Below are positions 1 to 8,978 of a stretch of DNA of 64,000 nucleotides, one piece after another. Origin of the DNA: Imperialibacter roseus (GTDB lineage Bacteria; Bacteroidota; Bacteroidia; Cytophagales; Cyclobacteriaceae); NCBI RefSeq assembly GCF_032999765.1, contig NZ_CP136051.1, positions 3,262,417-3,326,416 on the forward strand, given 5' to 3'. How positions within the stretch are numbered: position 1 is the first letter of the stretch; every line of letters starts with the position of its first letter. Position numbers and translations under genes: made by a program. The notes under the pieces were generated by a model that saw only the letters and a program-made list of their open reading frames with translations, was not told the origin of the DNA and made no database searches.

Positions 1-283
1 TCATTTCATTCATTTCACCTGCTATATCCATTTTAGAAGGGTCAGGGAAATGAAAGAGATAGGTTTGCTGGTCGCCCAGCACCACTACATTGGTGCTGTC
101 GCAGGTAAGCTTGCTTACGGTATAGCCAGCTGAAACTGTTCCGCAATCGGCTGACACATATGCCGTTTCCGGGTACACCGGCAGAGCGTACATGTTTTCG
201 CCGAAAGCTTGCAGAAAGAGATAAATAGACACCGGCAGCCCGAGCGTTACAATTAGAATAATTCCCTTTATCAGCTTGCTCAT
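1..283 (-). CDS. SCO1/SenC-like copper chaperone, N-terminal part (partial)
   Basis: Open frame of 94 codons starting at ATG 283-281 and running off the left edge without a stop. It begins MSKLIKGIILIVTLGLPVSI, a Lys-flanked hydrophobic segment typical of a membrane anchor, followed by a periplasmic stretch. The catalytic CxxxC and His of SCO proteins would lie outside the window, so the family call rests on position (last gene after the oxidase subunits, where Bacteroidota usually carry an SCO protein for CuA assembly) and on the anchored N-terminus. A longer overlapping open frame at 42-311 is in another frame and is not the gene. A hairpin lies between this gene and subunit IV, so it may be expressed at a lower level than the operon. 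Confidence 0.6.
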   Translation of the reverse strand, partial: MSKLIKGIILIVTLGLPVSIYLFLQAFGENMYALPVYPETAYVSADCGTVSAGYTVSKLTCDSTNVVVLGDQQTYLFHFPDPSKMDIAGEMNEM

Positions 284-299
284 GAATGGTATGAGGGTA

Positions 300-332
300 C
301 AAACAAAACATGCCGGTAGGTATACCGGCATG
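300..332 (-). terminator. intercistronic hairpin between subunit IV and SCO-like gene
   Basis: Perfect 10-bp inverted repeat CATGCCGGTA / TACCGGCATG (309-332) with a 4-nt loop. On the minus strand it is followed by TTTTGTTTG. It fits a terminator or attenuator at the end of the oxidase operon, 25 nt before the SCO-like start codon. Confidence 0.7.
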
Positions 333-356
333 CTACTATCTTTTACGTCGCTAAAC

Positions 357-686
357 TTATCGCACCAGTAGCACTTGACCACCCTGATAAATCAATGCTA
401 TGATCAGCCATACCAGAAATATCAAAGGAATCAAAATAGACCAGATAAGGGTCTTTACTTCGTGGCCAAGGTGCATAAATTCGCTTACTATGTAAAACGC
501 TTTTACGATAGTCAAAGCTATGAAGACAGCAGTCCTCAAAATCCCTGCATCAACCGTAAAGGCAATGGCAAACTCAATCATTGTAATGACAAACAAGATC
601 AGTGTTACCTTCAAGAACAGTCTGATTTTCGCCTTATCGACTGGCTGAACTACAACTGTTGATTCTTCGTGATGTTCTGCTGACAT
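357..686 (-). CDS. cytochrome c oxidase subunit IV (prokaryotic type)
   Basis: 109 residues. A polar N-terminus of about 22 residues is followed by three hydrophobic segments (about 24-45, 48-70 and 78-102), matching the small prokaryotic COX4 family. These subunits stabilise the haem-copper oxidase in the inner membrane and carry no cofactors. It starts 27 nt after the stop of the subunit III gene at 714-1463 and is the last gene of the oxidase operon before a strong hairpin. Family membership comes from length, three-helix topology and operon position. Confidence 0.8.
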   Translation of the reverse strand: MSAEHHEESTVVVQPVDKAKIRLFLKVTLILFVITMIEFAIAFTVDAGILRTAVFIALTIVKAFYIVSEFMHLGHEVKTLIWSILIPLIFLVWLIIALIYQGGQVLLVR

Positions 687-713
687 TTTACTAATTGTTT
701 ATAGAACGGAAAA

Positions 714-1463
714 TTAAACCAAATAGAAGAAGGTAAATACAAACACCCATACAAGGTCTACAAAGTGCCAGTACAAACCGACCTTTTCGACCATTTCGTA
801 ATGCCCCACTTTCTCAAGCTTACCTACTGTTGCCTGATAGAATATCAGGAAGTTAAGGCATACCCCACTAAATACGTGGAAGCCGTGAAAGCCTGTGATA
901 AAGAAGAACAAAGCCGCAAAGTTAGGCGGGCCATATTGATTTTGTGACAGGTTGGCTCCATGAATGAAAGTGCCGTCCAATAATCTGCCACCCTCTTCTG
1001 TGCCTACTATAAAGTGCGTCCACTCCCAAGCCTGGCAGCCTAAGAAGGCAAGTCCGCCCAGAATCGTCCAAAGCATCCACTTTTCGACACCCTTCCTGTC
1101 CATACGCTGACCAGCTTCCACAGCAAGCACCATGGTTACACTACTCAAGATCAGGACAAAAGTCATAATACCCACAAACACCAGCGGCAAAGATATGCCG
1201 TGAAGGAAAGGAACAGCTTCGAATACTTTTTCAGGTATTGGCCAGTACTCCTGCGAGAAAACGAATTCGTCGGGGCTGCCCTGAAATGCAGGGTGGCTGA
1301 AACGGATCATTCCGTAGGCAATCAAAAGGCCAGAAAAAGAAAAGGCATCGGAAAGCAGGAAGAACCACATCATAAGCTTGCCATAGCTCGCTTTTAGGGG
1401 CTCATTACCTCCCATCCAGAGGTCCTTGTCAGAATCGGATGCAACTACTGCAGTGCTAGACAT
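714..1463 (-). CDS. ctaE: cytochrome c oxidase subunit III
   Basis: 249 residues with about six to seven membrane segments. The C-terminal part has the subunit III pattern: 'GFHGFHVFSGV' and 'GLYWHFVDLVWVFVFTFFYLV', where WHFVDxVW is the family signature. The N-terminal half has a long periplasmic insert (about residues 50-85). Subunit III supports proton uptake and stability of subunit I. It lies 16 nt downstream of a second, shorter subunit III-like gene, so the operon encodes two members of this family, as usual in Bacteroidota oxidase operons. Confidence 0.9.
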   Translation of the reverse strand: MSSTAVVASDSDKDLWMGGNEPLKASYGKLMMWFFLLSDAFSFSGLLIAYGMIRFSHPAFQGSPDEFVFSQEYWPIPEKVFEAVPFLHGISLPLVFVGIMTFVLILSSVTMVLAVEAGQRMDRKGVEKWMLWTILGGLAFLGCQAWEWTHFIVGTEEGGRLLDGTFIHGANLSQNQYGPPNFAALFFFITGFHGFHVFSGVCLNFLIFYQATVGKLEKVGHYEMVEKVGLYWHFVDLVWVFVFTFFYLV

Positions 1464-1479
1464 AGACGATTAGTTCAGA

Positions 1480-2064
1480 TTAATTATTTAATAATAAAAA
1501 TAAGTACAAATATATCCAAAGTCCACTCAGGAAGTGCCAGAATGTTGTACACATTTCAATCTGGGTCATACTTTTTGAGTGTACCTTAAATCTCAGGGTC
1601 GAAATTAAAACAATAATCAAAAAAACAATACCTGCCGCCAGGTGAAAGGCATGTAAACCTGTCAAAACGTAGATAAAAGATCCTGCCGGGTTACCGACAA
1701 AGAAAACCTGTTGATCAACCAGCTGCCCCCAGCCGAGATACTGCACAATCAGAAAAACCAGAGAAAGTGCCAACGTAGCGCCAACAGCAACCTTAATTTG
1801 AGAAAGATTGTCTTTTTTAGCCGACCAGTACGCCCACTGCATAGTGGCACTGCTCAACAGCACAACAATGCTGGAGTAAACAAAAGCCTGAGGTAAGTCA
1901 AAAATCAGCCAGGCTCCTTCTGATTGCTTCACCACATACGCACTGGTGAGTGAAGCAAATATCATTACGATAGATACTATAAACAGCCAAAGCAAAAACT
2001 TCCTGGGGTGCATCGATAGCACCTGAGCGGGAGTTTCTATATCTGATTTTTTGGCGCTCATCAT
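1480..2064 (-). CDS. cytochrome c oxidase subunit III-family protein (shorter paralog)
   Basis: 194 residues, five hydrophobic segments. 'GLHAFHLAAGIV' and 'TTFWHFLSGLWIYLYLFLLL' are the subunit III hallmarks, with WHFLSGLW in place of the usual WHFVDxVW. Its start overlaps the stop of the haem O synthase gene by 4 nt, indicating translational coupling. Two adjacent ATG codons (2064 and 2061) can both serve as start. It probably is a second structural subunit of the aa3-type oxidase rather than part of another oxidase, as only one subunit I is encoded here. Confidence 0.88.
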   Translation of the reverse strand: MMSAKKSDIETPAQVLSMHPRKFLLWLFIVSIVMIFASLTSAYVVKQSEGAWLIFDLPQAFVYSSIVVLLSSATMQWAYWSAKKDNLSQIKVAVGATLALSLVFLIVQYLGWGQLVDQQVFFVGNPAGSFIYVLTGLHAFHLAAGIVFLIIVLISTLRFKVHSKSMTQIEMCTTFWHFLSGLWIYLYLFLLLNN

Positions 2065-2954
2065 AATTTATCTAGTAAAAAGGCTATTTGAACAACTGGC
2101 AGGTAAATAAATGAAGCAAACATCAGCTTCAGCGCAGCCTCACGGGTGCAGTCCCTTATCAGGATAAAAGTTTGGCTTAGAAACAATACACCGCAAATAG
2201 TAGCTACCACCGCAGAATTTATTCCTGTGATGCCAAAGTAAGCTGGCAACAACCCGAGCGGAAGCAAAAACAGTGTGTAAATCATGATGTTCACAGCCGT
2301 AGTGAAATCCTTCTTTCCGCCGAAAGGCAATAGCTTAAATCCTGCTTTTTTATAATCTTCATCCGCTACCCAGGCAATCGCCCAGAAATGCGGAAACTGC
2401 CAGATAAACTGGATGCCAAAGATGATCAACGCTTCGTGTGTAATAGCACCCGTGGCCGCTACCCATCCCAGCAAAGGTGGAAGTGCTCCGGGAATTGCTC
2501 CCACAAACACAGCGATAGGCCCTACCCGCTTCAGGGGGGTGTAAACAAAGCTGTACAACACCATTGACACGACAGACAGCACCACAGTAAGCGGGTTGGC
2601 ATAAACCAGAATCAGCCCCAGCCCTATGGCAATTACCATCGCAGCAAAAACGATGGCTTCGCCAACTCCTACCCGATTGGTAGGCAATGGCCGACCCATC
2701 GTCCTCTTCATCAATCTATCGAGATCCTTCTCTATCACCTGATTGATAGTGATACTGCCTCCGGAGATCAAAAACCCACCAAGCGACAAAAAGCCCAATG
2801 TAGCCCAGTCAACAGCCCCTCTGGCTCCCAGCAAGTAGCCAAAACCACACGAAAAGGCCACCAGAAAAGAGAGCCTGAATTTAAGCAATTCGTAGTAGGC
2901 CTTTAACCTCCCAATGACGACAAAACCCGGCGATATGTATGAAGCTTGATTCAA
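2061..2954 (-). CDS. ctaB: protohaem IX farnesyltransferase (haem O synthase)
   Basis: 297 residues, UbiA-type polyprenyltransferase with about nine membrane helices. The aspartate-rich motif region reads 'NQVIEKDLDRLMKRTMGRPLP' (about residues 66-86), and the second conserved loop includes 'VADEDYKKAGFKLLP'. It converts haem B to haem O in the inner membrane, supplying the haem A synthase next door. The start is not ATG: a TTG at 2954 overlaps the ctaA stop as TTGA, and no in-frame ATG exists before the first conserved helix, so initiation by coupling to ctaA translation is likely. Confidence 0.93.
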   Translation of the reverse strand: MNQASYISPGFVVIGRLKAYYELLKFRLSFLVAFSCGFGYLLGARGAVDWATLGFLSLGGFLISGGSITINQVIEKDLDRLMKRTMGRPLPTNRVGVGEAIVFAAMVIAIGLGLILVYANPLTVVLSVVSMVLYSFVYTPLKRVGPIAVFVGAIPGALPPLLGWVAATGAITHEALIIFGIQFIWQFPHFWAIAWVADEDYKKAGFKLLPFGGKKDFTTAVNIMIYTLFLLPLGLLPAYFGITGINSAVVATICGVLFLSQTFILIRDCTREAALKLMFASFIYLPVVQIAFLLDKL

Positions 2955-4015
2955 ATCGAGTGTTTAATATTGAGCGCACCTTTTCTACTGATGCGGAGAA
3001 ACAAATATACCTGAAAACCGAACACTACGCTTGCCAAAAGCAAATGAATCGGCTGTAGAAAGGCAGGAATGGAGAAATAACCCATTGCTGCTCCCGAAAC
3101 AATCTCAAGAAATACCACTAGTGTCAAAACTGCCGAGAATTTAATGGAAAATGAAAGCGGAGAAGTCGTCCACAAAAAGTACGTTAGCAGCACATGTCCG
3201 ATGAGCAACGCCCATGAAAAAGATCTGTGGAAGTAAAACTTAAAGCCGATCCAATCAAGTACTGCACTGCGCTCTATCCCGGAAGACAGCCCGGAATCCA
3301 CGCCTTCTCTCACGTTGATGCCAACAATCAATTGGACAATAAACAACGCTGCACACCCCAGCAAAAGCCATTTTACATTTTTAGAGTCCCCGACTGTTTC
3401 CTTTTCGGCAACTAGTGGGTCAACTATAAAATAGGTATATATAAGCAGCATAACGATCAGCAGTGCCAGTAGCATGTGAAAGGAGATCATTCCTGGAAGC
3501 AAATTCGTAGAAACTACAATTGAGCCGACCCAACCCTGAAAAACTACCCCTCCAAATGCCAGCAACGAAAATATAAATACTTTCGGCTGCGTCTTTCTGA
3601 ATCGAATGGAGTAAACAAAAGTGGCGAAAATAAGCATCCCTATCACCACTCCCACCAACCGGTTCACATATTCTATCCATGTTCTCAATGGATTGAAGTC
3701 AGCCTCTTCCCTCACCGATGGATCGTTCTTCAACTTGTTGGCTGTATCGGAAAAACCTAACTTTTCAAGGTAGCCTGTCAGTCGAATATTCTTCTGGTGT
3801 CTCTTTTCTGAATACACTTCCTTGTAATTGGCGGGGAGCTGCTCAACACTGGTTGGTGGTACCCAGTTGCCAAAACACTTTGGCCAATCCGGACAACCCA
3901 TACCCGAACCAGAACTTCTAACAATGCCGCCTACCAAAATCAAAAGGTAGACGGCAATGATAGTACTTATAGTAAGTTGTTTGTATCTCTTTAGAGACTT
4001 AGGATTTTCCTGCAT
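2951..4015 (-). CDS. ctaA: haem A synthase
   Basis: 354 residues, COX15/CtaA family with about eight membrane helices. The N-terminal helix and loop contain 'GGIVRSSGSGMGCPDWPKC', with the conserved cysteine pair CPDWPKC. Candidate haem-ligand histidines occur in the helices (for example near 'MISFHMLLAL' and 'YFHRSFSWALLIGHVLL'). The enzyme oxidises the C8 methyl of haem O to the formyl group of haem A. It overlaps the end of ctaD by 17 nt and is coupled to ctaB by a 4-nt overlap, which keeps haem A synthesis tied to oxidase expression. Confidence 0.93.
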   Translation of the reverse strand: MQENPKSLKRYKQLTISTIIAVYLLILVGGIVRSSGSGMGCPDWPKCFGNWVPPTSVEQLPANYKEVYSEKRHQKNIRLTGYLEKLGFSDTANKLKNDPSVREEADFNPLRTWIEYVNRLVGVVIGMLIFATFVYSIRFRKTQPKVFIFSLLAFGGVVFQGWVGSIVVSTNLLPGMISFHMLLALLIVMLLIYTYFIVDPLVAEKETVGDSKNVKWLLLGCAALFIVQLIVGINVREGVDSGLSSGIERSAVLDWIGFKFYFHRSFSWALLIGHVLLTYFLWTTSPLSFSIKFSAVLTLVVFLEIVSGAAMGYFSIPAFLQPIHLLLASVVFGFQVYLFLRISRKGALNIKHSI

Positions 4016-5873
4016 TAGCAGCTTTCACTTCTATCCCTTCTTCCTTCAACTGCTCTACTTCGTGGGGTAGGTTCGACTCTGGTGTCTCCGTTAAAGGAAT
4101 GTGCTGCGGTATGAAGTCTTCTGGAGCGCCCGGCTTGCTATAATCATATGGCCAGCGATAAACCTTAGGAATATCACCTTCCCAGTTACCGTGCCCGGGC
4201 ACTCTTGGTGTAGTCCACTCCAATGTGTTGCTTCCCCAAGGGTTAGCTGGTGCCTTTCTACCTCTGAATATGTTGTAGAAGAAGTTGAAAAGGAAGATAA
4301 ACTGCGCAGAGAAAGTAATGATAGCAGCCACACTCACGAATGTATTCAGGTCAGTAAAATCCTGGAATGCATCGAAGTTAGTGAATGAATAATAGCGACG
4401 TGGGAACCCTGCGATACCAATATAGTGAAGCGGGAAGAACACTAGATAAACACCAACAAAAGTCAGCCAGAAGTGGATATATCCCAACTTCTCATTCATC
4501 ATTCTACCAAACATTTTAGGGAACCAATGGTAGATACCTGCCATCATTCCAAAGAAGGACGCACTACCCATTACAAGGTGGAAGTGGGCAACCACAAAGT
4601 ATGTATCATGCAAATTGATGTCCACCGCAGAGTTACCAAGGAAGATTCCTGTTAAACCACCAGAAATAAAGAATGAAACCAGGCCGATAGAAAACAACAT
4701 AGCTGGCGTAAATATTATATTTCCTCTCCAAAGTGTTGTTAAGTAGTTGAATGCTTTCACGGCACTTGGCACCGCAATGATCAATGTCAGGAACATGAAA
4801 ATAGATCCAAGGAATGGACTCAGACCCGACACGAACATATGATGTGCCCAAACCACGAACGAAAGAATAGTGATTCCAAGGAGCGATAAAATCATCGCTT
4901 TGTAACCAAAAATAGGCTTTCTTGAGTTTGTAGCGATAACTTCAGAGGTGATTCCCAAAGCCGGAAGAATTACAATATATACCTCCGGGTGACCGAGGAA
5001 CCAGAACAAATGCTGGTATAGTATTGGGCTACCACCAACGTTTGGCAGAGCCTCTCCTCCTATGTAGATATCTGACAGATAGAAGCTGGTACCAAATGAT
5101 CTGTCAAATACAAGCAGCAACGCTGCAGAAAACAGTACCGGAAAAGAGAGTATACCAATAACAGCTGTCAAAAAGAACGCCCATATCGTCAGTGGTAGTC
5201 TGAAAAACGACATACCCTGGGTACGGAGGTTAATCACGGTGGTCACATAGTTAATACCACCCAGCAACGATGACACGATGAAGAAAACCATGGCCACCAA
5301 CCAAAGTGTCATTCCAAGCCCCGATCCCTGCATGGCCGTTGGCAACGCACTCAAAGGTGGGTATACTGTCCAACCCGCTGATGCTGGTCCGGTTTCTATA
5401 AAGAATGAAATGAACATGATAACTCCTGATAGAAAGAAGAACCAGTATGACAACATATTCAAGAAGCCAGACGCCATATCTCTTGCACCAATTTGCAACG
5501 GGATAAGGAAGTTACTAAAGGTACCACTCAACCCCGCCGTCAAAACGAAGAACACCATAATGGTGCCATGCATAGTAACAAGAGCCAGGTAAAATTCAGA
5601 ATCAATTTGTCCAGTGGATGTGATCCATTTGCCCAGGATTGGTCTAAGCCATTCCAGGTTCATGTCTGGAAACCCTAATTGTAAACGGAATATGATAGAC
5701 AATCCACCACCAATAAGCGCCCAAATAATTCCAGTGATAAGGAACTGCTTAGCAATTGTCTTATGGTCAGTGCTGAAAATATATTTCTCAACGAAATTTA
5801 GCTCGTGGTGCTCATGGTCATGGGCATCGTCGTGACCTATATGTTCGTTTGTATGTACTGCTGTTGTTGACAT
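3999..5873 (-). CDS. ctaD: cytochrome c oxidase subunit I (aa3 type)
   Basis: 624 residues, haem-copper oxidase catalytic subunit with 12 or more helices. Diagnostic motifs: 'TMHGTIMVFFVLTAG' (low-spin haem His), 'WFLGHPEVYIVILPALG' (CuB His with the cross-linked Tyr and the Glu of A1-type D-channels), 'WAHHMFVSG' (two CuB His) and 'HDTYFVVAHFHLVMG' (both haem a/a3 His). It reduces oxygen to water at the inner membrane while pumping protons. The His-rich N-terminus (HEHHE) and the charged C-terminal tail lie outside the membrane. It follows ctaC by 12 nt in the act/cta operon. Confidence 0.97.
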   Translation of the reverse strand: MSTTAVHTNEHIGHDDAHDHEHHELNFVEKYIFSTDHKTIAKQFLITGIIWALIGGGLSIIFRLQLGFPDMNLEWLRPILGKWITSTGQIDSEFYLALVTMHGTIMVFFVLTAGLSGTFSNFLIPLQIGARDMASGFLNMLSYWFFFLSGVIMFISFFIETGPASAGWTVYPPLSALPTAMQGSGLGMTLWLVAMVFFIVSSLLGGINYVTTVINLRTQGMSFFRLPLTIWAFFLTAVIGILSFPVLFSAALLLVFDRSFGTSFYLSDIYIGGEALPNVGGSPILYQHLFWFLGHPEVYIVILPALGITSEVIATNSRKPIFGYKAMILSLLGITILSFVVWAHHMFVSGLSPFLGSIFMFLTLIIAVPSAVKAFNYLTTLWRGNIIFTPAMLFSIGLVSFFISGGLTGIFLGNSAVDINLHDTYFVVAHFHLVMGSASFFGMMAGIYHWFPKMFGRMMNEKLGYIHFWLTFVGVYLVFFPLHYIGIAGFPRRYYSFTNFDAFQDFTDLNTFVSVAAIITFSAQFIFLFNFFYNIFRGRKAPANPWGSNTLEWTTPRVPGHGNWEGDIPKVYRWPYDYSKPGAPEDFIPQHIPLTETPESNLPHEVEQLKEEGIEVKAANAGKS

Positions 5874-5885
5874 AACAAATTTAAT

Positions 5886-6980
5886 TTAAAATGCTCCTAC
5901 CATTTCTTCCTCTTCTTCAAGGCCAGTAACAGCCTGTACTTCCGGATTGTTTTCCATTCCGGAAGAAATTATAGCCACCTCTTTCAAGTGTTGAGGAACA
6001 CTCGAAAGGTATGATGGATTTTTAGCCAGCCATGCCTGCTGCTCATTGTACCACTTATAGTAATCGGCAGGCTCGTCAACAACGATGAGGTATCTCATCG
6101 CAAAGTGACCCTTTCCGCAAATTTTGTTGCACACCAACTCATAGTTGAATTCCGGGTTCCCTGTTTCCTCCCTCATGTCTTGCGTGCTCTTTGTTGGCGT
6201 AAACCAAAAAGTGGTTGGCATACCCGGAACAGCATTCATCTGAAGCCTGAAATGAGGAGCGTACACACTGTGTATTACGTCTCTCGCCCTGATATTAAAC
6301 TTGACCGGCTTTCCCTTAGGGACATGGATTTCTCTTGGGATAAAGTCATCAAAAGAGGCTTTGTCTTTGAAGTCCATGCCCATAGCGTTTTCAGCATCAA
6401 TCAGGCGGAAATCGTAGTCTCCAAGTTGCTTGTCTTTACCAGGGTAGCGAACAGACCAGGCAAACTGATACCCCATCACTTCTACCACTTCAGCTTCATC
6501 TGGTGCCTTGTCGGTAATGCTTACCCATGCTCTCCAGCCAGAAAAAATAAGAAGCGTCAAAACAATGGCGGGAACAATAGTCCACATCATTTCCAGCTTA
6601 TTATTGTCCGGATAAAACAAAGCCTGATTACCCTCTTTATATCTGTACTTCCAGCCAAAACCGAAAAGTAAAATTTGAGTGATCACGAAAACAATACCTG
6701 TTATGGCCATTGTCACCCAGAAAAGCTGATCCGTTACGGCCCCATGCTCAGACGCCAACGGCAGATTGTATCTGTCGAACTCAGTGTATGAATAAATGAA
6801 GAACAACAGTAACCCACCAATCAGGAATAAGACACCTAAGCCTGCATTTACTCCGTTACTTTTCGTAACCTTCTTCTTAGAGCTGCCTTTTAGCACATCT
6901 ACAAGCGTGCTGACCCTGAACAGTGTGAACAGGATAATTGCTACTAAGATTAAACCAATAATTACTACCGCATTGAACAT
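5886..6980 (-). CDS. ctaC: cytochrome c oxidase subunit II (CuA)
   Basis: 364 residues. Three hydrophobic segments (about 3-20, 47-68 and 86-108) precede an amphiphilic third hairpin near 135-155 and a periplasmic cupredoxin domain. The CuA site reads H in 'DVIHSVYAPHF', then 'CNKICGKGHFAM', giving two Cys, His and Met ligands. The residue between the cysteines that is usually Glu is Lys here. There is no CxxCH, so this subunit carries no fused cytochrome c and must receive electrons from a separate haem domain, probably of ActA or ActE. It lies between actF and ctaD. Confidence 0.95.
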   Translation of the reverse strand: MFNAVVIIGLILVAIILFTLFRVSTLVDVLKGSSKKKVTKSNGVNAGLGVLFLIGGLLLFFIYSYTEFDRYNLPLASEHGAVTDQLFWVTMAITGIVFVITQILLFGFGWKYRYKEGNQALFYPDNNKLEMMWTIVPAIVLTLLIFSGWRAWVSITDKAPDEAEVVEVMGYQFAWSVRYPGKDKQLGDYDFRLIDAENAMGMDFKDKASFDDFIPREIHVPKGKPVKFNIRARDVIHSVYAPHFRLQMNAVPGMPTTFWFTPTKSTQDMREETGNPEFNYELVCNKICGKGHFAMRYLIVVDEPADYYKWYNEQQAWLAKNPSYLSSVPQHLKEVAIISSGMENNPEVQAVTGLEEEEEMVGAF

Positions 6981-7003
6981 AGCAGATGTTTTTACCTTTC
7001 CAG

Positions 7004-8296
7004 TTAAATATGATGATGTAAGCTTTCCTGCAACATAGGGTGGTTTTTACCAACCAGTGGTGCTTTAGAAAGGTTTAAAAGAACTACATATAAGAAAGCA
7101 GCGACAAAAACCGTCAGCATCCCTACTTCCACTAAACCAAAACCACCATTATCCTTCAGTGTCCCCGGAGTAACCATCAAATAGAAGTCCATCCAGTGAC
7201 CGAAAATCACCGCCGGGCAAACTATTTTAAGTATTCTCGAATGCCTCTTAGAGTCCCTGGTCATTAACACCAGGAAGGGAAAGAAGAAGTTAATCGCAAG
7301 ATTGAAGTAAAAGAACGGTGCGTAATGACCACTTTTCCATCTTTCCACAAAATATATAGTTTCCTCAGGAATATTAGAGTAGTAAATCAGGAAGAACTGC
7401 GAAAACCAGATATAAGTCCAGAAAACACTGAAAGCAAACACAAACTTACCCAAGTCATGCAAATGATTAGCGTCTACTACCTTTAAGTATCCTCTATCCT
7501 TCAACAAGACAACCACAAATGTGATTAACGCCAGGCCACTCACCCACCAGCTGGCAAATGCGTACCAACCCATCATCGTGCTGAACCAGTGTGGATCTAT
7601 CGACATAATCCAATCCCAGGCCGCTATTGAAGAAGAGAATGCAAAGAATACCAGGAATATAGCCGAAAGCTTGCGAAGTCTGAACCAGTAGGAGTCACCA
7701 CCCACTGTGTCTTCCTCGAACATCAGCGAACGAATCTTGGTGAAGATGAAATACCAAACCCCGAAGAAAAATACGAGGCGAAACAGCCAAAACACCGGCA
7801 CCGAAGGATGTTCACTCATGGGCCAGTAAAAGAACCCCTTTTTGCCATCGAGTATGGGGTCAAAATCAGGAGATGCAGGATCATACAAATCGTGGTGCGC
7901 CCAGTGAAAGATGTCATGTCCTCCTAAAAGGTAGGTTACTAACATTAATACAAATGCGATGGGCAACCAACCGCCAAACGCCAATGGTACTCTCACAATA
8001 CCAGCTGACCAACCTGCCTGTGCAGCATATTGAATCGCCACAAAGAAAACACCAATGAGAGCAAGTCCACCAAAGAAGACATTGTTGATCCACAAATTAG
8101 CCCAAATTCTTTGCATCCAGTTAAAGGCGTGATGCCCCCCTTCAGCTGCCTCAGCCGTCTCTGCACCGTGTGCATCATGTCCCCCACCTGAGCTCATCAT
8201 AACGATGCCTAGCGCAAGTACTGCTAGCCCTACAACGAGGGTAATGATAAGCCTCTTCTTAGCAGCGGATGTAAATTCGTATCTTTCTTCAGTCAT
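7004..8296 (-). CDS. actF: alternative complex III subunit ActF (quinol:cytochrome c oxidoreductase)
   Basis: 430 residues, about ten membrane helices, an NrfD-like integral membrane subunit related to ActC. A His-rich loop follows the first helix (GGGHDAHGAE). ActF and ActC form the membrane part of alternative complex III, which oxidises menaquinol and passes electrons to ActB/ActA/ActE. Assigned from size, topology and its place at the end of a complete actA-F cluster; the protein ends in HHH before the stop. The start codon is 22 nt after the actE stop. Confidence 0.92.
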   Translation of the reverse strand: MTEERYEFTSAAKKRLIITLVVGLAVLALGIVMMSSGGGHDAHGAETAEAAEGGHHAFNWMQRIWANLWINNVFFGGLALIGVFFVAIQYAAQAGWSAGIVRVPLAFGGWLPIAFVLMLVTYLLGGHDIFHWAHHDLYDPASPDFDPILDGKKGFFYWPMSEHPSVPVFWLFRLVFFFGVWYFIFTKIRSLMFEEDTVGGDSYWFRLRKLSAIFLVFFAFSSSIAAWDWIMSIDPHWFSTMMGWYAFASWWVSGLALITFVVVLLKDRGYLKVVDANHLHDLGKFVFAFSVFWTYIWFSQFFLIYYSNIPEETIYFVERWKSGHYAPFFYFNLAINFFFPFLVLMTRDSKRHSRILKIVCPAVIFGHWMDFYLMVTPGTLKDNGGFGLVEVGMLTVFVAAFLYVVLLNLSKAPLVGKNHPMLQESLHHHI

Positions 8297-8318
8297 GGAT
8301 ATTGGCTTAAAGAATTAA

Positions 8319-8978
8319 TTATTGTCTTTGAAGAGTTTGTACATACCTAACTATTTTCCATCTGTCCTCCACACTTACCTGAGAAGCATGAGAATACATC
8401 CTCCCTTTTCCGTAGGTAATTACATGGAAAATATGCCCAGCTGGTGCATCTTTCACTGCTCTTGAATTATAAGGAGTGACGCCTTTATACACTTTGCCTA
8501 CAGGCCCGTCTCCTTGTCCGGTGTCTCCATGACAATGGCGGCAATAACGTAGGAACAGCGCCTTACCATCACTGATAACAGAAGCAGTTGAATCCAAAGG
8601 ATTCTTCATCACTCTGCCAGCAAGTGCAAATGAATCTTTAGGGATTCTGTAAGGAAGGTAACCGTTAGCATTTCTCTTAACCGTTCCTTCAACTGGCATT
8701 CTCATGGTCATGCCGCTCGGATTAAGCGGATTCGAATTATAAAACTCAGCGGGCCCCTCGTCGAGCGATGTCAACCATCTACCTGCCTCCTCGTCCTGCA
8801 CCTGCGAAAGCTGCTCGTAAGGTACCGAATGATACATCTGAGGAGCATACTCAACACCTGGATAATCTCCCTTAGCAGCGCATCCCGCTAGCAACAGCAA
8901 CCCAGACAGTTGAAATAGTTTCTTTACAATATGATTATTTCCTATCATCTCCTGTGTCTCTTTAAAATACCTTTTCAT
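8319..8978 (-). CDS. actE: alternative complex III subunit ActE, monohaem cytochrome c lipoprotein
   Basis: 219 residues. A short basic N-terminus is followed by a lipoprotein signal ending LLLLAGCAAKG, so the protein is tethered to the periplasmic face. One haem-binding motif, CRHCH, lies in 'ALFLRYCRHCHGDTGQGDG', with a downstream Met-containing segment (YGKGRMYSHASQ) as likely sixth ligand. It passes electrons within the ACIII-oxidase supercomplex. The ATG at 8978 overlaps actD by 17 nt. An alternative ATG at 8948 would start directly before the signal peptide and is equally plausible. Confidence 0.93.
   Translation of the reverse strand: MKRYFKETQEMIGNNHIVKKLFQLSGLLLLAGCAAKGDYPGVEYAPQMYHSVPYEQLSQVQDEEAGRWLTSLDEGPAEFYNSNPLNPSGMTMRMPVEGTVKRNANGYLPYRIPKDSFALAGRVMKNPLDSTASVISDGKALFLRYCRHCHGDTGQGDGPVGKVYKGVTPYNSRAVKDAPAGHIFHVITYGKGRMYSHASQVSVEDRWKIVRYVQTLQRQ

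Noticed and set aside
42-311. 89-codon minus-strand open frame at the left edge
   Set aside because: It overlaps the better-supported SCO-like start at 283 in another frame and lacks a hydrophobic anchor or any family pattern; the 1-283 frame has a signal-anchor start and continues beyond the window.
6105-6671. 188-codon plus-strand open frame inside ctaC
   Set aside because: Antisense to a strongly conserved subunit II gene, with no family motifs and an amino-acid composition typical of a reverse-strand shadow.
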